Positions 1 through 6,523 of a stretch of DNA of 9,998 bases are shown here, piece after piece. The stretch comes from Desulfobacterales bacterium. GTDB lineage: Bacteria > Desulfobacterota > Desulfobacteria > Desulfobacterales > UBA5852. The notes beneath the pieces were generated by a model that saw only the letters and a program-made list of their open reading frames with translations, did no database searches and had not been told where the DNA came from. A program made the translations under genes and the position numbers. Where the stretch lies: assembly GCA_016735415.1 (NCBI GenBank), contig JAERRP010000242.1, forward strand, positions 1 through 9,998, read 5' to 3'. Numbering within the stretch: the stretch's first letter is position 1; each line of letters starts with the position of its first letter.

Positions 1-164
1 CGTGCCAGACCCTGCACGAAACAGGTTTTTCCGCTGCCGAGATCACCCTGGACGGTCAGCACCAGCCCGGGGGGGACGATTTCTCCAATCATTTGCGCTA
101 TTCGGCGGGTATCTGCCGGTGACCGGGAATCGAGAATGATTTGATGGGAGCGTGGCAAGGTCAT
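1..164 (-). CDS. tsaE: TsaE, tRNA threonylcarbamoyladenosine biosynthesis ATPase (N-terminal part, cut by window start)
   Basis: This is the N-terminal 54 residues of a small P-loop protein read on the minus strand from ATG at 164-162; the rest lies beyond position 1. The Walker A motif GDLGSGKT sits at residues 40-47, preceded by a region rich in hydrophobic residues (PPGLVLTVQ) and followed by CFVQGLA. This spacing and motif are those of TsaE (YjeE), the ATPase that works with TsaB and TsaD in making N6-threonylcarbamoyladenosine at A37 of ANN-decoding tRNAs, in the cytoplasm. The gene starts 6 nt after the stop of the pdxJ homologue, so it is almost certainly cotranslated with the phoH-pgpH-ybeY-pdxJ operon. 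The Walker B and the conserved C-terminal Trp cannot be checked here. The family call is strong because the motif plus its near-N-terminal position is distinctive. Confidence 0.85.
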   Translation of the reverse strand, partial: MTLPRSHQIILDSRSPADTRRIAQMIGEIVPPGLVLTVQGDLGSGKTCFVQGLA

Positions 165-170
165 CGACGC

Positions 171-890
171 TTATCCGCGGTCGAGGGCAATGATCATTTC
201 CCGGACGGCGGTTTCAATGCCGGTCATCAGGGCACGGGCCATCAGGCTGTGGCCGATGACGCAGGCCTCGATTTCTTCCAGGAGGCCCAGCGGCCGGCTG
301 GTCTGATAGTCCAGGCCATATCCGGCCAGGACCCTCAACTTCAGGCGGGCGGCAACTTTGGCGGTGTCCACGATCCGGGCCAGCAGGCGCCGGCGCGTCG
401 GCGGGGAAGCATGACCGGCATATATGCCGGTGTTGATCTGGACACCGTCGGCATTGAGCCGGTGGGCCGCCTTGATGTGTTCCGTTACCGGATCGATGAA
501 GAGAAAAACGGGAATGCCGCTGTCGCGGATGGTGGTAATCGTATCGGCAATCTCGGTACGGTCCAGAATCAGGTCCAGTCCGCCCTCGGCCGTGGCTTCT
601 TCCGGGCGGTCGGGTATCAGCACAACCTCGTCCGGTTTAACATCGAGCACAAGCCCCATCATCTCCGATGTGGGCGCAACACCCAGACTGAAGCGTCCCT
701 GGACAGTTTCACGCAGCACACGAATATCGCGGTCGCTGATTTGCCGCCGATCTTCGGTGAAACGCGCGGAAATGCCGACGGCCCCGGCCACCTCGGCCAG
801 GACGGCCACGCTCACCGGGTCGGGCTGACGGCTGGGGTAGAGATTGCGGAAGGCGGCGGCATGGTCGACGTTAACGATGAGATCCGGCAT
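171..890 (-). CDS. pdxJ: PdxJ-family protein (pyridoxine 5'-phosphate synthase homologue) with a substituted active site
   Basis: The protein has 239 residues, the usual PdxJ length, starts at ATG 890-888 with a GAGGGG Shine-Dalgarno just upstream, and is collinear with E. coli PdxJ throughout. PdxJ condenses 1-deoxyxylulose 5-phosphate with 3-amino-2-oxopropyl phosphate to make pyridoxine 5'-phosphate in the DXP-dependent vitamin B6 pathway. Family landmarks are kept: VNVDH (6-10), PDPV (23-26), EDRR (46-49), EGGLD (102-106), LFIDP (130-134), NTGIYA (153-158) and IGHSLMARA (212-220). The residues known as catalytic in E. coli are not: His45 aligns with Arg43, Glu72 with Gly70 and His193 with Tyr191. 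Also changed are Arg47 to Thr45, His52 to Gln50, and EIHTG to QINTG. The reading frame is intact and in operon position between ybeY (gap 50 nt) and tsaE (gap 6 nt), so it is not an obvious pseudogene. Family membership is firm; PdxJ activity is doubtful. Confidence 0.88.
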   Translation of the reverse strand: MPDLIVNVDHAAAFRNLYPSRQPDPVSVAVLAEVAGAVGISARFTEDRRQISDRDIRVLRETVQGRFSLGVAPTSEMMGLVLDVKPDEVVLIPDRPEEATAEGGLDLILDRTEIADTITTIRDSGIPVFLFIDPVTEHIKAAHRLNADGVQINTGIYAGHASPPTRRRLLARIVDTAKVAARLKLRVLAGYGLDYQTSRPLGLLEEIEACVIGHSLMARALMTGIETAVREMIIALDRG

Positions 891-940
891 GGTTGGGTCC
901 CCTCTCTGGCAAAAGACTTGCGGGCGGCGATCGCCGGGCG

Positions 941-1378
941 TCAGATTCCGAGATGCTGCAACAGCGCGTTACTCTTCTGCGTCATTCGCCGGGCTTCGGC
1001 AGGCGACTTTTCATGGTCATAGCCGCATAAATGCAGAATGCCGTGAATCAGCAGTTCGGTGAAGCGTTTTTCAAAAGAAATGCCGGCCGCTTCGGCTTCT
1101 CTCCGGCAGGTCTCGACGGAGATGACCACGTCGCCCAGCAGATGGGGGCTCAGCCCGGCAAATTCCCCCTCCTGCATGGGGAAGGCGATCACGTTGGTCG
1201 GTCCCGTGCGCCCCAGGTATTGGTGGTTTAAGGGCGCCATACCATCGTCGTCGACGACCAGCAGGGACAACTCGCCCTCAGGAGATGCCAAGGCGTTTAA
1301 GATGGCGCGGGCCGTTTTCTGAATCCTGGTCTGCGAAATCGGCCGTTTTTTTTGCTGGTTGGTGATCAGGACTTCCAT
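941..1378 (-). CDS. ybeY: YbeY, endoribonuclease / rRNA maturation factor
   Basis: This is a 145-residue protein if started at ATG 1378-1376; an in-frame ATG at 1399 would give 152. The C-terminal zinc motif HGxLHLxGYDH is complete, with the three histidines at residues 112, 116 and 122. The upstream block LGRTGPTNVIAFPM and LLGDVVIS is also typical. YbeY is a single-strand-specific, metal-dependent RNase needed for 16S rRNA 3'-end maturation and ribosome quality control. I prefer 1378 because MEVLITNQQ matches where family members begin and an AAGG lies about 11 nt upstream, while the 1399 start has no Shine-Dalgarno. The start lies inside the end of the pgpH reading frame: the two overlap by 101 nt in different frames, including a run of eight A on the coding strand (1346-1353). 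Translational coupling to pgpH is likely. A frame open back to 1492 is only shadow of pgpH. Confidence 0.92.
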   Translation of the reverse strand: MEVLITNQQKKRPISQTRIQKTARAILNALASPEGELSLLVVDDDGMAPLNHQYLGRTGPTNVIAFPMQEGEFAGLSPHLLGDVVISVETCRREAEAAGISFEKRFTELLIHGILHLCGYDHEKSPAEARRMTQKSNALLQHLGI

Positions 1379-3758
1379 CTCGACTTTTGCCTTTTTCATG
1401 GGTACGGCCGTTTGGCTCGGGATATTCGATACGGTGGTGATGGATGCCGTTGAGGATTGTGTTAAACGACTTGGCGATTTTGTGAAGATCACGCAGCGTC
1501 AATTCGCAGTTGTCCAACTGGCTGTCGGAGAAGATAGCGTTGATCAGCTTCTGGACGAGTCCCTGAATACGGGAAGGGGTCGGGTTGTCGAGGGTCCGGG
1601 AGGCGGCCTCGACCGCGTCGGCCAGCATTACCAGGCCGGCTTCGCGGGTTTGCGGTTTGGGACCGGGGTAACGGTAATCTCCCATATTGACGGCGGATGC
1701 GCCTGCTTTCTTTTTGGCCTTTTCATAAAAATAGCGAATCATACTGGTGCCGTGATGCTGTTGAATGGTGGCCGTGATGACCGCACCCAGTTTGTAGCGG
1801 CGGGCCATTTCGATGCCGTCCTTGATGTGAGCGATCAGAATCAGGGCCGACATGGAGGGTGCCAGACGGTCATGCCGGTTGCGCCTGCCGGCCTGATTTT
1901 CGATAAAATACTCCGGCTTTTTGATTTTGCCGATATCGTGGTAGTAGCCGCAGACTTTGGCCAGCAGGGGATTGCCACCGATTTCTGAAGCCGCCGCTTC
2001 CACCAGGCTGCCGACAATGACCGAATGGTGGTAAGTTCCGGGGGCCTCGATCATGAGCTGGCGTATCAAGGGCTGGTCAAGGTTGGCGAGTTCGAGCATT
2101 TTGATATCGGAGGTGTAGCCGAAAACGATCTCGGCCAGGGGAACCAGCCCGGAAGCCACGATCCCGGTGCCGATCCCGCCGAAAAAGCCGAAAGCCCATT
2201 CCCACATCAGGGTCGGCAGTGAAAAACGGCCGGAATAAACGGCCAGGGCCGATACCAGGGCCACATTCAGCAGTCCGACCTGCACCCCGGCCTTCACGAA
2301 GGCCTTGCGTTCGCGGCAGTGGCGAATCCAGAAGGCGGCCAGGCTACCGTTGACAAAGAAGAAAATAAAGGCCGCCAGCGAACCTTGAAAGATGATCGCC
2401 GCGGCCACGGCCATGATCGCGGCGATGGGCAGGGCTGTTTCAAGGCCCAGAAAGATGCCGACCAGCATCGCGGCCGATGCTATCGGTGCAATATAGTGAA
2501 TGGAGGTGGCCTTGAAGGCAAAAGGCGTATTTTGCGCCAGGGACCGCGCCAGGGAGGCCGTCACCTCGGCCACCATGAAAAAGGTGCCGAGCACGGTGGC
2601 CATGAAAATAAGATTCCGGATGGCCGCCCGGTCTTCCCAGGCCAGTCTTTCATAATGGATGAGATAGGCCGCCACCAGCAGACAGATCAGTAGCAGAGCG
2701 GCACCCAGACTGCTCAGGGCGATGCGCTGGCCGCGCTGCTCCTCTTCGAGGGCCCTGAGTTTCAATAGCTGGACGGCGGTAACGCGCTCGCCTTCGCGCA
2801 GCAGCATTTCACCGGCCTTGATTTTGTGAAAAATCGGTTTGACAGCTTCGACCGCTTCTTCCCGCCGTTTGTTGGTTTCGTTGCGGTTTAAGGTGATGTT
2901 GGGGTGCAGTAAGTCCTGGGCCATGTCGACGATCAACTGGTAATCGGAATAGCCCAGATCCTTCAACAGGGGCTGCCCGATGACGCGCACCATGGTCTTG
3001 GCTTCATCCAGCCCATAGAACTGCCGCAGATTGCGCACCACGTGTTCTTTGCCGCTGGATACCACTCGCAGCGTGATGCCGCGATCACCTTCCCTGAGCA
3101 GAATTTCCTTGTTGGCGACGATGCCGTTTTTCATGATTTCGGACGAGAGACGGGTGATTCGTCGGGCGATCGCCTGGGCGAACCCGGATTTAACCAGAAA
3201 CCCGTAAGTCTCCTGGTCGATGCTGGTCCCTATCCGTTCTTCCAGGGGTTGGCGTTTACCTGCCATGATTTGATCGATCGTCGGGAGTGCGGTTATGGGG
3301 GGCGCCGGCGGACTGCTGGCCGGCACCGGGGCCATGGTTGCGTCCGCGTTCGCCAATTGGGCCGCTTCCTCGCTTAACGGTGGCGGCGCAAGCGCTTCGC
3401 GGGCTTCGCTCAGCGCCTGACGCATCTCCGCAAAAGCCTGGTCGACGGTTGCGGCCGTTTGCCGCGCCAGTTCCGTGTCGTGGTCGTAAACGGTTAAAAC
3501 GGCCGCCGCGGCATCAGCGCGATTGGTTTCGGTCGCTTTACGGTCTTCGATCAAAAAATCCCGTGTGGCCTTGATGTTGCGCTGGGCCACGTCGCCAATT
3601 AGATAGCTCAGTCTGGTGTCGGCCAGACCGGGGTAAAGAATCGCACAAAAAACCAGCACGATGGCCAGCAGGATCATCCAGCGCAGATTGTTCGGCTGGA
3701 GTAATAAATGGATGTTACGGTTTTGCTGCAGGTCGGTACGCATGGATCGTAAAAGCAC
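1278..3758 (-). CDS. pgpH: 7TM receptor-type HD hydrolase, PgpH/YqfF family (putative c-di-AMP phosphodiesterase)
   Basis: This is an 826-residue membrane protein read from GTG 3758; ATG 3743 (821 residues) is an equally plausible start, and neither has a strong Shine-Dalgarno. The order is one transmembrane helix (about 27-45), a long extracytoplasmic 7TMR-HDED-type domain with a Pro/Ala-rich stretch at 123-159, a multi-helix membrane block (about 347-550), then a cytoplasmic HD domain. HD residues visible are HH at 577-578, H607-D608 in YYHDIGK, the IAHIKDG and QQHHGTS histidines, and D714 in LADAVEA. Known members (Listeria PgpH) hydrolyse c-di-AMP. The phoH-pgpH-ybeY order is widely conserved. 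The protein is longer than the roughly 710 residues of Firmicute PgpH, partly through the Pro-rich segment and a charged tail of about 45 residues that overlaps ybeY. The nucleotide specificity in this organism is not shown by the sequence. Confidence 0.9.
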   Translation of the reverse strand: MLLRSMRTDLQQNRNIHLLLQPNNLRWMILLAIVLVFCAILYPGLADTRLSYLIGDVAQRNIKATRDFLIEDRKATETNRADAAAAVLTVYDHDTELARQTAATVDQAFAEMRQALSEAREALAPPPLSEEAAQLANADATMAPVPASSPPAPPITALPTIDQIMAGKRQPLEERIGTSIDQETYGFLVKSGFAQAIARRITRLSSEIMKNGIVANKEILLREGDRGITLRVVSSGKEHVVRNLRQFYGLDEAKTMVRVIGQPLLKDLGYSDYQLIVDMAQDLLHPNITLNRNETNKRREEAVEAVKPIFHKIKAGEMLLREGERVTAVQLLKLRALEEEQRGQRIALSSLGAALLLICLLVAAYLIHYERLAWEDRAAIRNLIFMATVLGTFFMVAEVTASLARSLAQNTPFAFKATSIHYIAPIASAAMLVGIFLGLETALPIAAIMAVAAAIIFQGSLAAFIFFFVNGSLAAFWIRHCRERKAFVKAGVQVGLLNVALVSALAVYSGRFSLPTLMWEWAFGFFGGIGTGIVASGLVPLAEIVFGYTSDIKMLELANLDQPLIRQLMIEAPGTYHHSVIVGSLVEAAASEIGGNPLLAKVCGYYHDIGKIKKPEYFIENQAGRRNRHDRLAPSMSALILIAHIKDGIEMARRYKLGAVITATIQQHHGTSMIRYFYEKAKKKAGASAVNMGDYRYPGPKPQTREAGLVMLADAVEAASRTLDNPTPSRIQGLVQKLINAIFSDSQLDNCELTLRDLHKIAKSFNTILNGIHHHRIEYPEPNGRTHEKGKSRDGSPDHQPAKKTADFADQDSENGPRHLKRLGIS

Positions 3759-3782
3759 CGCCGGGGTACGCTTGAGGCCGTA

Positions 3783-4775
3783 TCAGGCCTCGTCGCCCGG
3801 AGGTGGATTTTTCTCCTTTTCTTCATAGGCCCGGATAATGTCCTGGACCAGACGGTGCCTGACCACGTCGCTGTTTGAGAAAAAAATGAACTGGATATCG
3901 TTTATCGATTGAAGGATTTTCGAAGCTTCGATCAAACCGGAGGATTTGGCCGCCGGCAAATCGATCTGCGTGATGTCGCCCGTGATTACCGCTTTGGAGT
4001 TGTAACCGATCCGGGTCAGAAACATTTTCATCTGCTCGGAAGTGGTGTTTTGGGCTTCGTCCAGGACAATAAAGGCATCGTTCAGTGTCCGGCCGCGCAT
4101 AAAGGCGATCGGGGCGACTTCGATGATGCCCCGCTGCATCAGACCCGAGACTTTTTCAAAACGCATCATGTCGTGCAGGGCGTCGTAGAGCGGCCGAAGA
4201 TAGGGGTCCACTTTCTCGGTCAGGTCGCCGGGCAGAAATCCCAGGCGCTCGCCGGCTTCGACCGCCGGACGCGTCAGGATGATGCGGCTGGCGATCCCCT
4301 TCTGCAGCGCGGCCACGGCCATGGCCATGGCCAGATAAGTTTTTCCGGTTCCGGCCGGGCCGATGCCAAACACGATATCGTAGCGGCGCATCGCGTCGAT
4401 ATAGGCCTTCTGGGTCGGGCTCTTGGGTGTAATCGCCCTTTTCTGCGAAGTGATGTAGACCGTATCAAGAAAAATGTCCTTGAGCTGCGCACGGTCGTTG
4501 GCACTCAGGATGCGAAGGGCGTAATCGATGTCATGGGGGTAGATGGGATACCCGTTTTGAATCAGATCGTATAATTGCCGAAGGGTATTGCCTGCCAGGG
4601 CGGCGGCAATCGGGTCACCATCGACAATGACCATATCGCCGCGGGTGTTGATCTTCACCGCGAGCGCGTCGGCAATGCGCTGCAGGTTACCATTATGCTC
4701 ACCGAATAACTGCCGCGCCGGCTCGATGTCCGGAAAAGACAGTTTTAGCGGACGGTCTTTAAGATTTTCTTCCAT
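3783..4775 (-). CDS. phoH: PhoH-like P-loop ATPase (YbeZ type)
   Basis: The protein has 330 residues and starts at ATG 4775. An N-terminal region resembling a KH-like module (GDMVIVDGDPIA at 46-57) precedes the PhoH ATPase domain. Walker A is GPAGTGKT at 139-146, Walker B is FIVLDEAQN at 235-243 (D239, E240), and ITGDITQIDL (264-273) plus the C-terminal VVRHRLVQDIIRAY (304-317) are family hallmarks. YbeZ/PhoH proteins are ATPases or putative RNA helicases that partner with YbeY in ribosomal RNA processing, and the ybeY gene two places downstream fits that. It is the first gene of the minus-strand operon, preceded by a leader of about 150 nt and followed 24 nt (to the GTG) by pgpH. The ribosome binding site is weak. 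The C-terminal tail after residue 317 is acidic and basic (EEKEKNPPPGDE) and probably disordered. The old symbol phoH does not imply phosphate-starvation control here. Confidence 0.93.
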   Translation of the reverse strand: MEENLKDRPLKLSFPDIEPARQLFGEHNGNLQRIADALAVKINTRGDMVIVDGDPIAAALAGNTLRQLYDLIQNGYPIYPHDIDYALRILSANDRAQLKDIFLDTVYITSQKRAITPKSPTQKAYIDAMRRYDIVFGIGPAGTGKTYLAMAMAVAALQKGIASRIILTRPAVEAGERLGFLPGDLTEKVDPYLRPLYDALHDMMRFEKVSGLMQRGIIEVAPIAFMRGRTLNDAFIVLDEAQNTTSEQMKMFLTRIGYNSKAVITGDITQIDLPAAKSSGLIEASKILQSINDIQFIFFSNSDVVRHRLVQDIIRAYEEKEKNPPPGDEA

Positions 4776-4854
4776 AGGGTCTGCTATACCAATCCATCAT
4801 CCTTAGGGCCGGCTGCGCATGGTCGGGTTTAATGCCTTGCCGGAGGGACCGCAT

Positions 4855-4888
4855 CAGCCCCGCCTCCCGGTGTCAAGGCGGGGGGCTG
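4855..4888 (-). other. GC-rich hairpin in the phoH leader
   Basis: An inverted repeat pairs CCCCGCCT (4858-4865) with AGGCGGGG (4876-4883), 8 bp, around a 10-nt loop. After a two-base bulge (4884-4885) the stem continues with three further pairs, CAG (4855-4857) with CTG (4886-4888). There is no T-run on either side on either strand, so it is not a standard intrinsic terminator. It falls in the middle of the predicted phoH 5' untranslated region and could stabilise the leader, bind a protein, or be incidental. The structure is seen in the sequence; function is not known. Confidence 0.5.
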
Positions 4889-4929
4889 TGGTCGCCCACC
4901 GCAAGCGGGTCGGATATCCTCAACCACAA

Positions 4930-4959
4930 TTTATATCACAACCGATTTTTCGAATGCAA
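4930..4959 (-). promoter_or_regulatory. Predicted sigma70-type promoter for the phoH-pgpH-ybeY-pdxJ-tsaE operon
   Basis: On the minus strand there is an extended -10, TGA followed by TATAAA (4938-4930), with TTGCAT (4959-4954) upstream at an 18-nt spacing. Transcription would start near 4923 and give a leader of about 150 nt before the phoH ATG. It is the best promoter-like element found upstream of phoH, and the extended TGn motif would compensate for the imperfect -35. Prediction only. Confidence 0.5.
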
Positions 4960-5064
4960 ACGCCGGGGCAATTAAAAAGATAACTATCTGATATTAAATG
5001 TATAATATATTTATCCCGCCGTCCTCTGGATACCACTGTCCCTGCGCCGAGCGCCCTTTTTGTG

Positions 5065-5093
5065 TTGCACCGATTTTTACGGTTGGATATAAG
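5065..5093 (+). promoter_or_regulatory. Predicted sigma70-type promoter for cvpA-mazG
   Basis: TTGCAC (5065-5070) is followed after exactly 17 nt by TATAAG (5088-5093), four and five matches to the -35 and -10 consensus. Start of transcription would be near 5100, about 40 nt before the cvpA ATG. A perfect TATAAT further upstream (5001-5006) has no -35 partner and is considered less likely. Confidence 0.55.
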
Positions 5094-5141
5094 AAATTCT
5101 TTTATCCATGGCGATACTTTAATCGTGGTGTCGGATTTCGC

Positions 5142-5669
5142 ATGAATGCATTGGATATCGTTATCGGCCTCATACTGGTCTACGCTCTGATTCGCGGTAT
5201 ATTCCGGGGACTGGTGGAGGAGATTTCTTCCATCGTCGGTGTTTTTGCCGGTATTTATGGCGCCGTGTTTTATTATCCCCGGGGGGCCGCTTTTTTAAGC
5301 CGCTGGGTTGCCGAGTCGGCCTATGCGAATATTATCAGTTTCCTCGTCATTTTCGGACTGATTTTCATCGTGATCGGTGTATTGGGCATTCTGATCAAAT
5401 ACATCCTCAATATCGCCTCGCTGGGCTGGTTGGACCGGCTCTGCGGCGTTGCCTTCGGCGGCATCAAGGGCGTTTTGATTTCGGCTGTGCTGCTGTTTGC
5501 CCTTACCGCCTTTCTTCCCCGCGGAGCGGCTTTGATCAAACAATCCCATTTGGCGCCGCACGTCAACGTGATCGCCGAACGGCTGGCCAAAATCCTTCCC
5601 CAGGATATACGTCAGAAATTCGTTGTCAAAATCAAGGAGCTCAAAAGCGCGTGGCAGAACCAGCGGTAA
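5142..5669 (+). CDS. cvpA: CvpA family inner-membrane protein
   Basis: Starting at ATG 5142, this is a 175-residue, strongly hydrophobic protein with the CvpA opening MNALDIVIGLILVYALIRG. Residues 17-25 (IRGIFRGLV) match the conserved cytoplasmic RGxxRG-type loop after the first helix. Four membrane segments can be seen at about 4-22, 29-46, 61-87 and 100-122, followed by an amphipathic basic tail (about 130-175). E. coli CvpA was named from colicin V production; its biochemical role is not settled, and envelope or bile-stress phenotypes have been reported. The start was chosen because the family begins here; the ribosome site is weak. The frame is open upstream to 4998 but that extension is unlike CvpA. 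The end overlaps mazG by 19 nt, indicating coupled translation. Confidence 0.85.
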   Translation: MNALDIVIGLILVYALIRGIFRGLVEEISSIVGVFAGIYGAVFYYPRGAAFLSRWVAESAYANIISFLVIFGLIFIVIGVLGILIKYILNIASLGWLDRLCGVAFGGIKGVLISAVLLFALTAFLPRGAALIKQSHLAPHVNVIAERLAKILPQDIRQKFVVKIKELKSAWQNQR

Positions 5670-6478
5670 TCAAACCGACCGGCAGCATGGAAGATATCTT
5701 GGCACTGATTCGCCGCTTGCGCGCACCGGAGGGTTGCCCGTGGGACCGCAAACAGACACCGCAAACGCTCGCCAACTATCTCATCGAAGAGGTGCACGAA
5801 CTGGCCGAGGCCATCACCTCCGGTAAGCCCGAGGCGGTCTGTGAGGAACTGGGCGACGTGGTCTTCCAGGTTCTGTTCCTCGTTGAATTGTACAGGGAAA
5901 AGGGCACGTTCGATTTGGCCGCCATTGTCAACCGCAACCTCGAAAAAATGGTGCGCCGGCATCCGCATGTTTTCGAATCCCGCCAGGCCCTGTCGACCAA
6001 TGAAATCCGCGCCAACTGGCATGCCATCAAAAAAAAGGAAAGGGGCGGACCGGCTGAATCCCGTTCGCTGCTGGACTCCGTCCCCAACAATTTACCGGCC
6101 CTCATGCGGGCTTATCGCATATCCGCAAGGGCGGCGCGGGCCGGCTTCGACTGGTCCGATATGGACGATGTCATGGCCAAGGTTGAAGAAGAATGGCGTG
6201 AATTTAAAGAGGCTCAGCATGAGGCCCGGGGCGAGGAAGGGCAGCAGGCGGCCGCGATGGAATTCGGCGATATTCTTTTCACCCTGACCAATGTGGCTGG
6301 TTTCGCCCGTTTTCATCCCGAAAGCGCGCTGGCGGCCTCGGTTAAAAAGTTCGAACGGCGTTTCCGCTACATGGAACAATTGTTTCGCAGTCGTGGCCGC
6401 GACATCGAGGAGGTCGCGCGAAGTGAGTTGGAATCCGCCTGGGAGGACGCCAAGCAGAATCTATCCGATGACGCCTGA
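5651..6478 (+). CDS. mazG: MazG, nucleoside triphosphate pyrophosphohydrolase
   Basis: The protein has 275 residues and starts at GTG 5651, 11 nt after AAGGAG (5634-5639) inside the end of cvpA; an internal ATG at 5687 is a less likely start. It is a tandem-domain MazG. The N-terminal domain carries GCPWDRKQT (28-36) and the all-alpha NTP-PPase motif EEVHE (46-50) with EELGD (65-69). The C-terminal domain carries EEEWREFKEA (179-188) with EFGD (204-207) and AALAAS-type helices after it. Known members hydrolyse NTPs and dNTPs to NMP plus pyrophosphate, cleaning aberrant nucleotides and in E. coli lowering ppGpp during starvation. The length fits E. coli MazG (263 residues). All acidic metal ligands of both domains are present. 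The gene ends 45 nt from the convergent end of the unknown 139-residue gene, with no clear terminator between. Confidence 0.94.
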   Translation: MAEPAVIKPTGSMEDILALIRRLRAPEGCPWDRKQTPQTLANYLIEEVHELAEAITSGKPEAVCEELGDVVFQVLFLVELYREKGTFDLAAIVNRNLEKMVRRHPHVFESRQALSTNEIRANWHAIKKKERGGPAESRSLLDSVPNNLPALMRAYRISARAARAGFDWSDMDDVMAKVEEEWREFKEAQHEARGEEGQQAAAMEFGDILFTLTNVAGFARFHPESALAASVKKFERRFRYMEQLFRSRGRDIEEVARSELESAWEDAKQNLSDDA

Positions 6479-6523
6479 CGGCGGTTCACCGGCTACGATC
6501 CAAGAGCATGCGCAAAAACAACT

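Larger units (their letters stand above)
4776..5141. other. Divergent intergenic control region between phoH and cvpA (366 nt)
   Basis: This gap carries no convincing gene. It holds outward-facing promoters for both operons, a GC-rich hairpin in the phoH leader, and an AT-rich core around 4920-5012. An open frame runs in from 4998 in phase with cvpA, but its 48 residues (Cys- and Pro-containing, hydrophilic) do not resemble a CvpA N-terminus and the first ATG overlaps promoter-like sequence, so I treat it as untranslated. No tRNA, terminator with a U-tract, or direct repeat was seen. Confidence 0.7.

Noticed and set aside
141..1022. Plus-strand open frame (293 codons) opposite pdxJ.
   Set aside because: Antisense shadow; the minus-strand frame aligns with PdxJ from end to end and has a ribosome site.
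4871..4876. Consensus TTGACA on the minus strand as a -35 for phoH.
   Set aside because: At 16-18 nt spacing only GC-rich sequence such as TGCGGT follows, so there is no usable -10. It also sits in the hairpin loop and stem.
4855..4888. GC hairpin as an intrinsic terminator.
   Set aside because: Neither strand has a T-run after the stem, and it lies in a divergent promoter region where no transcript is expected to end.
5001..5006. Perfect TATAAT on the plus strand as the cvpA promoter.
   Set aside because: No acceptable -35 lies 16-18 nt upstream, and the better-spaced TTGCAC/TATAAG pair is nearer the gene. It may still be used under other conditions.
4998..5141. In-frame 48-codon upstream extension of cvpA starting with ATG at 4998.
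   Set aside because: The extra residues are Cys/Pro-rich and unlike any CvpA N-terminus, and they overlap the best promoter. MNALDIVIGLI at 5142 is the family start.
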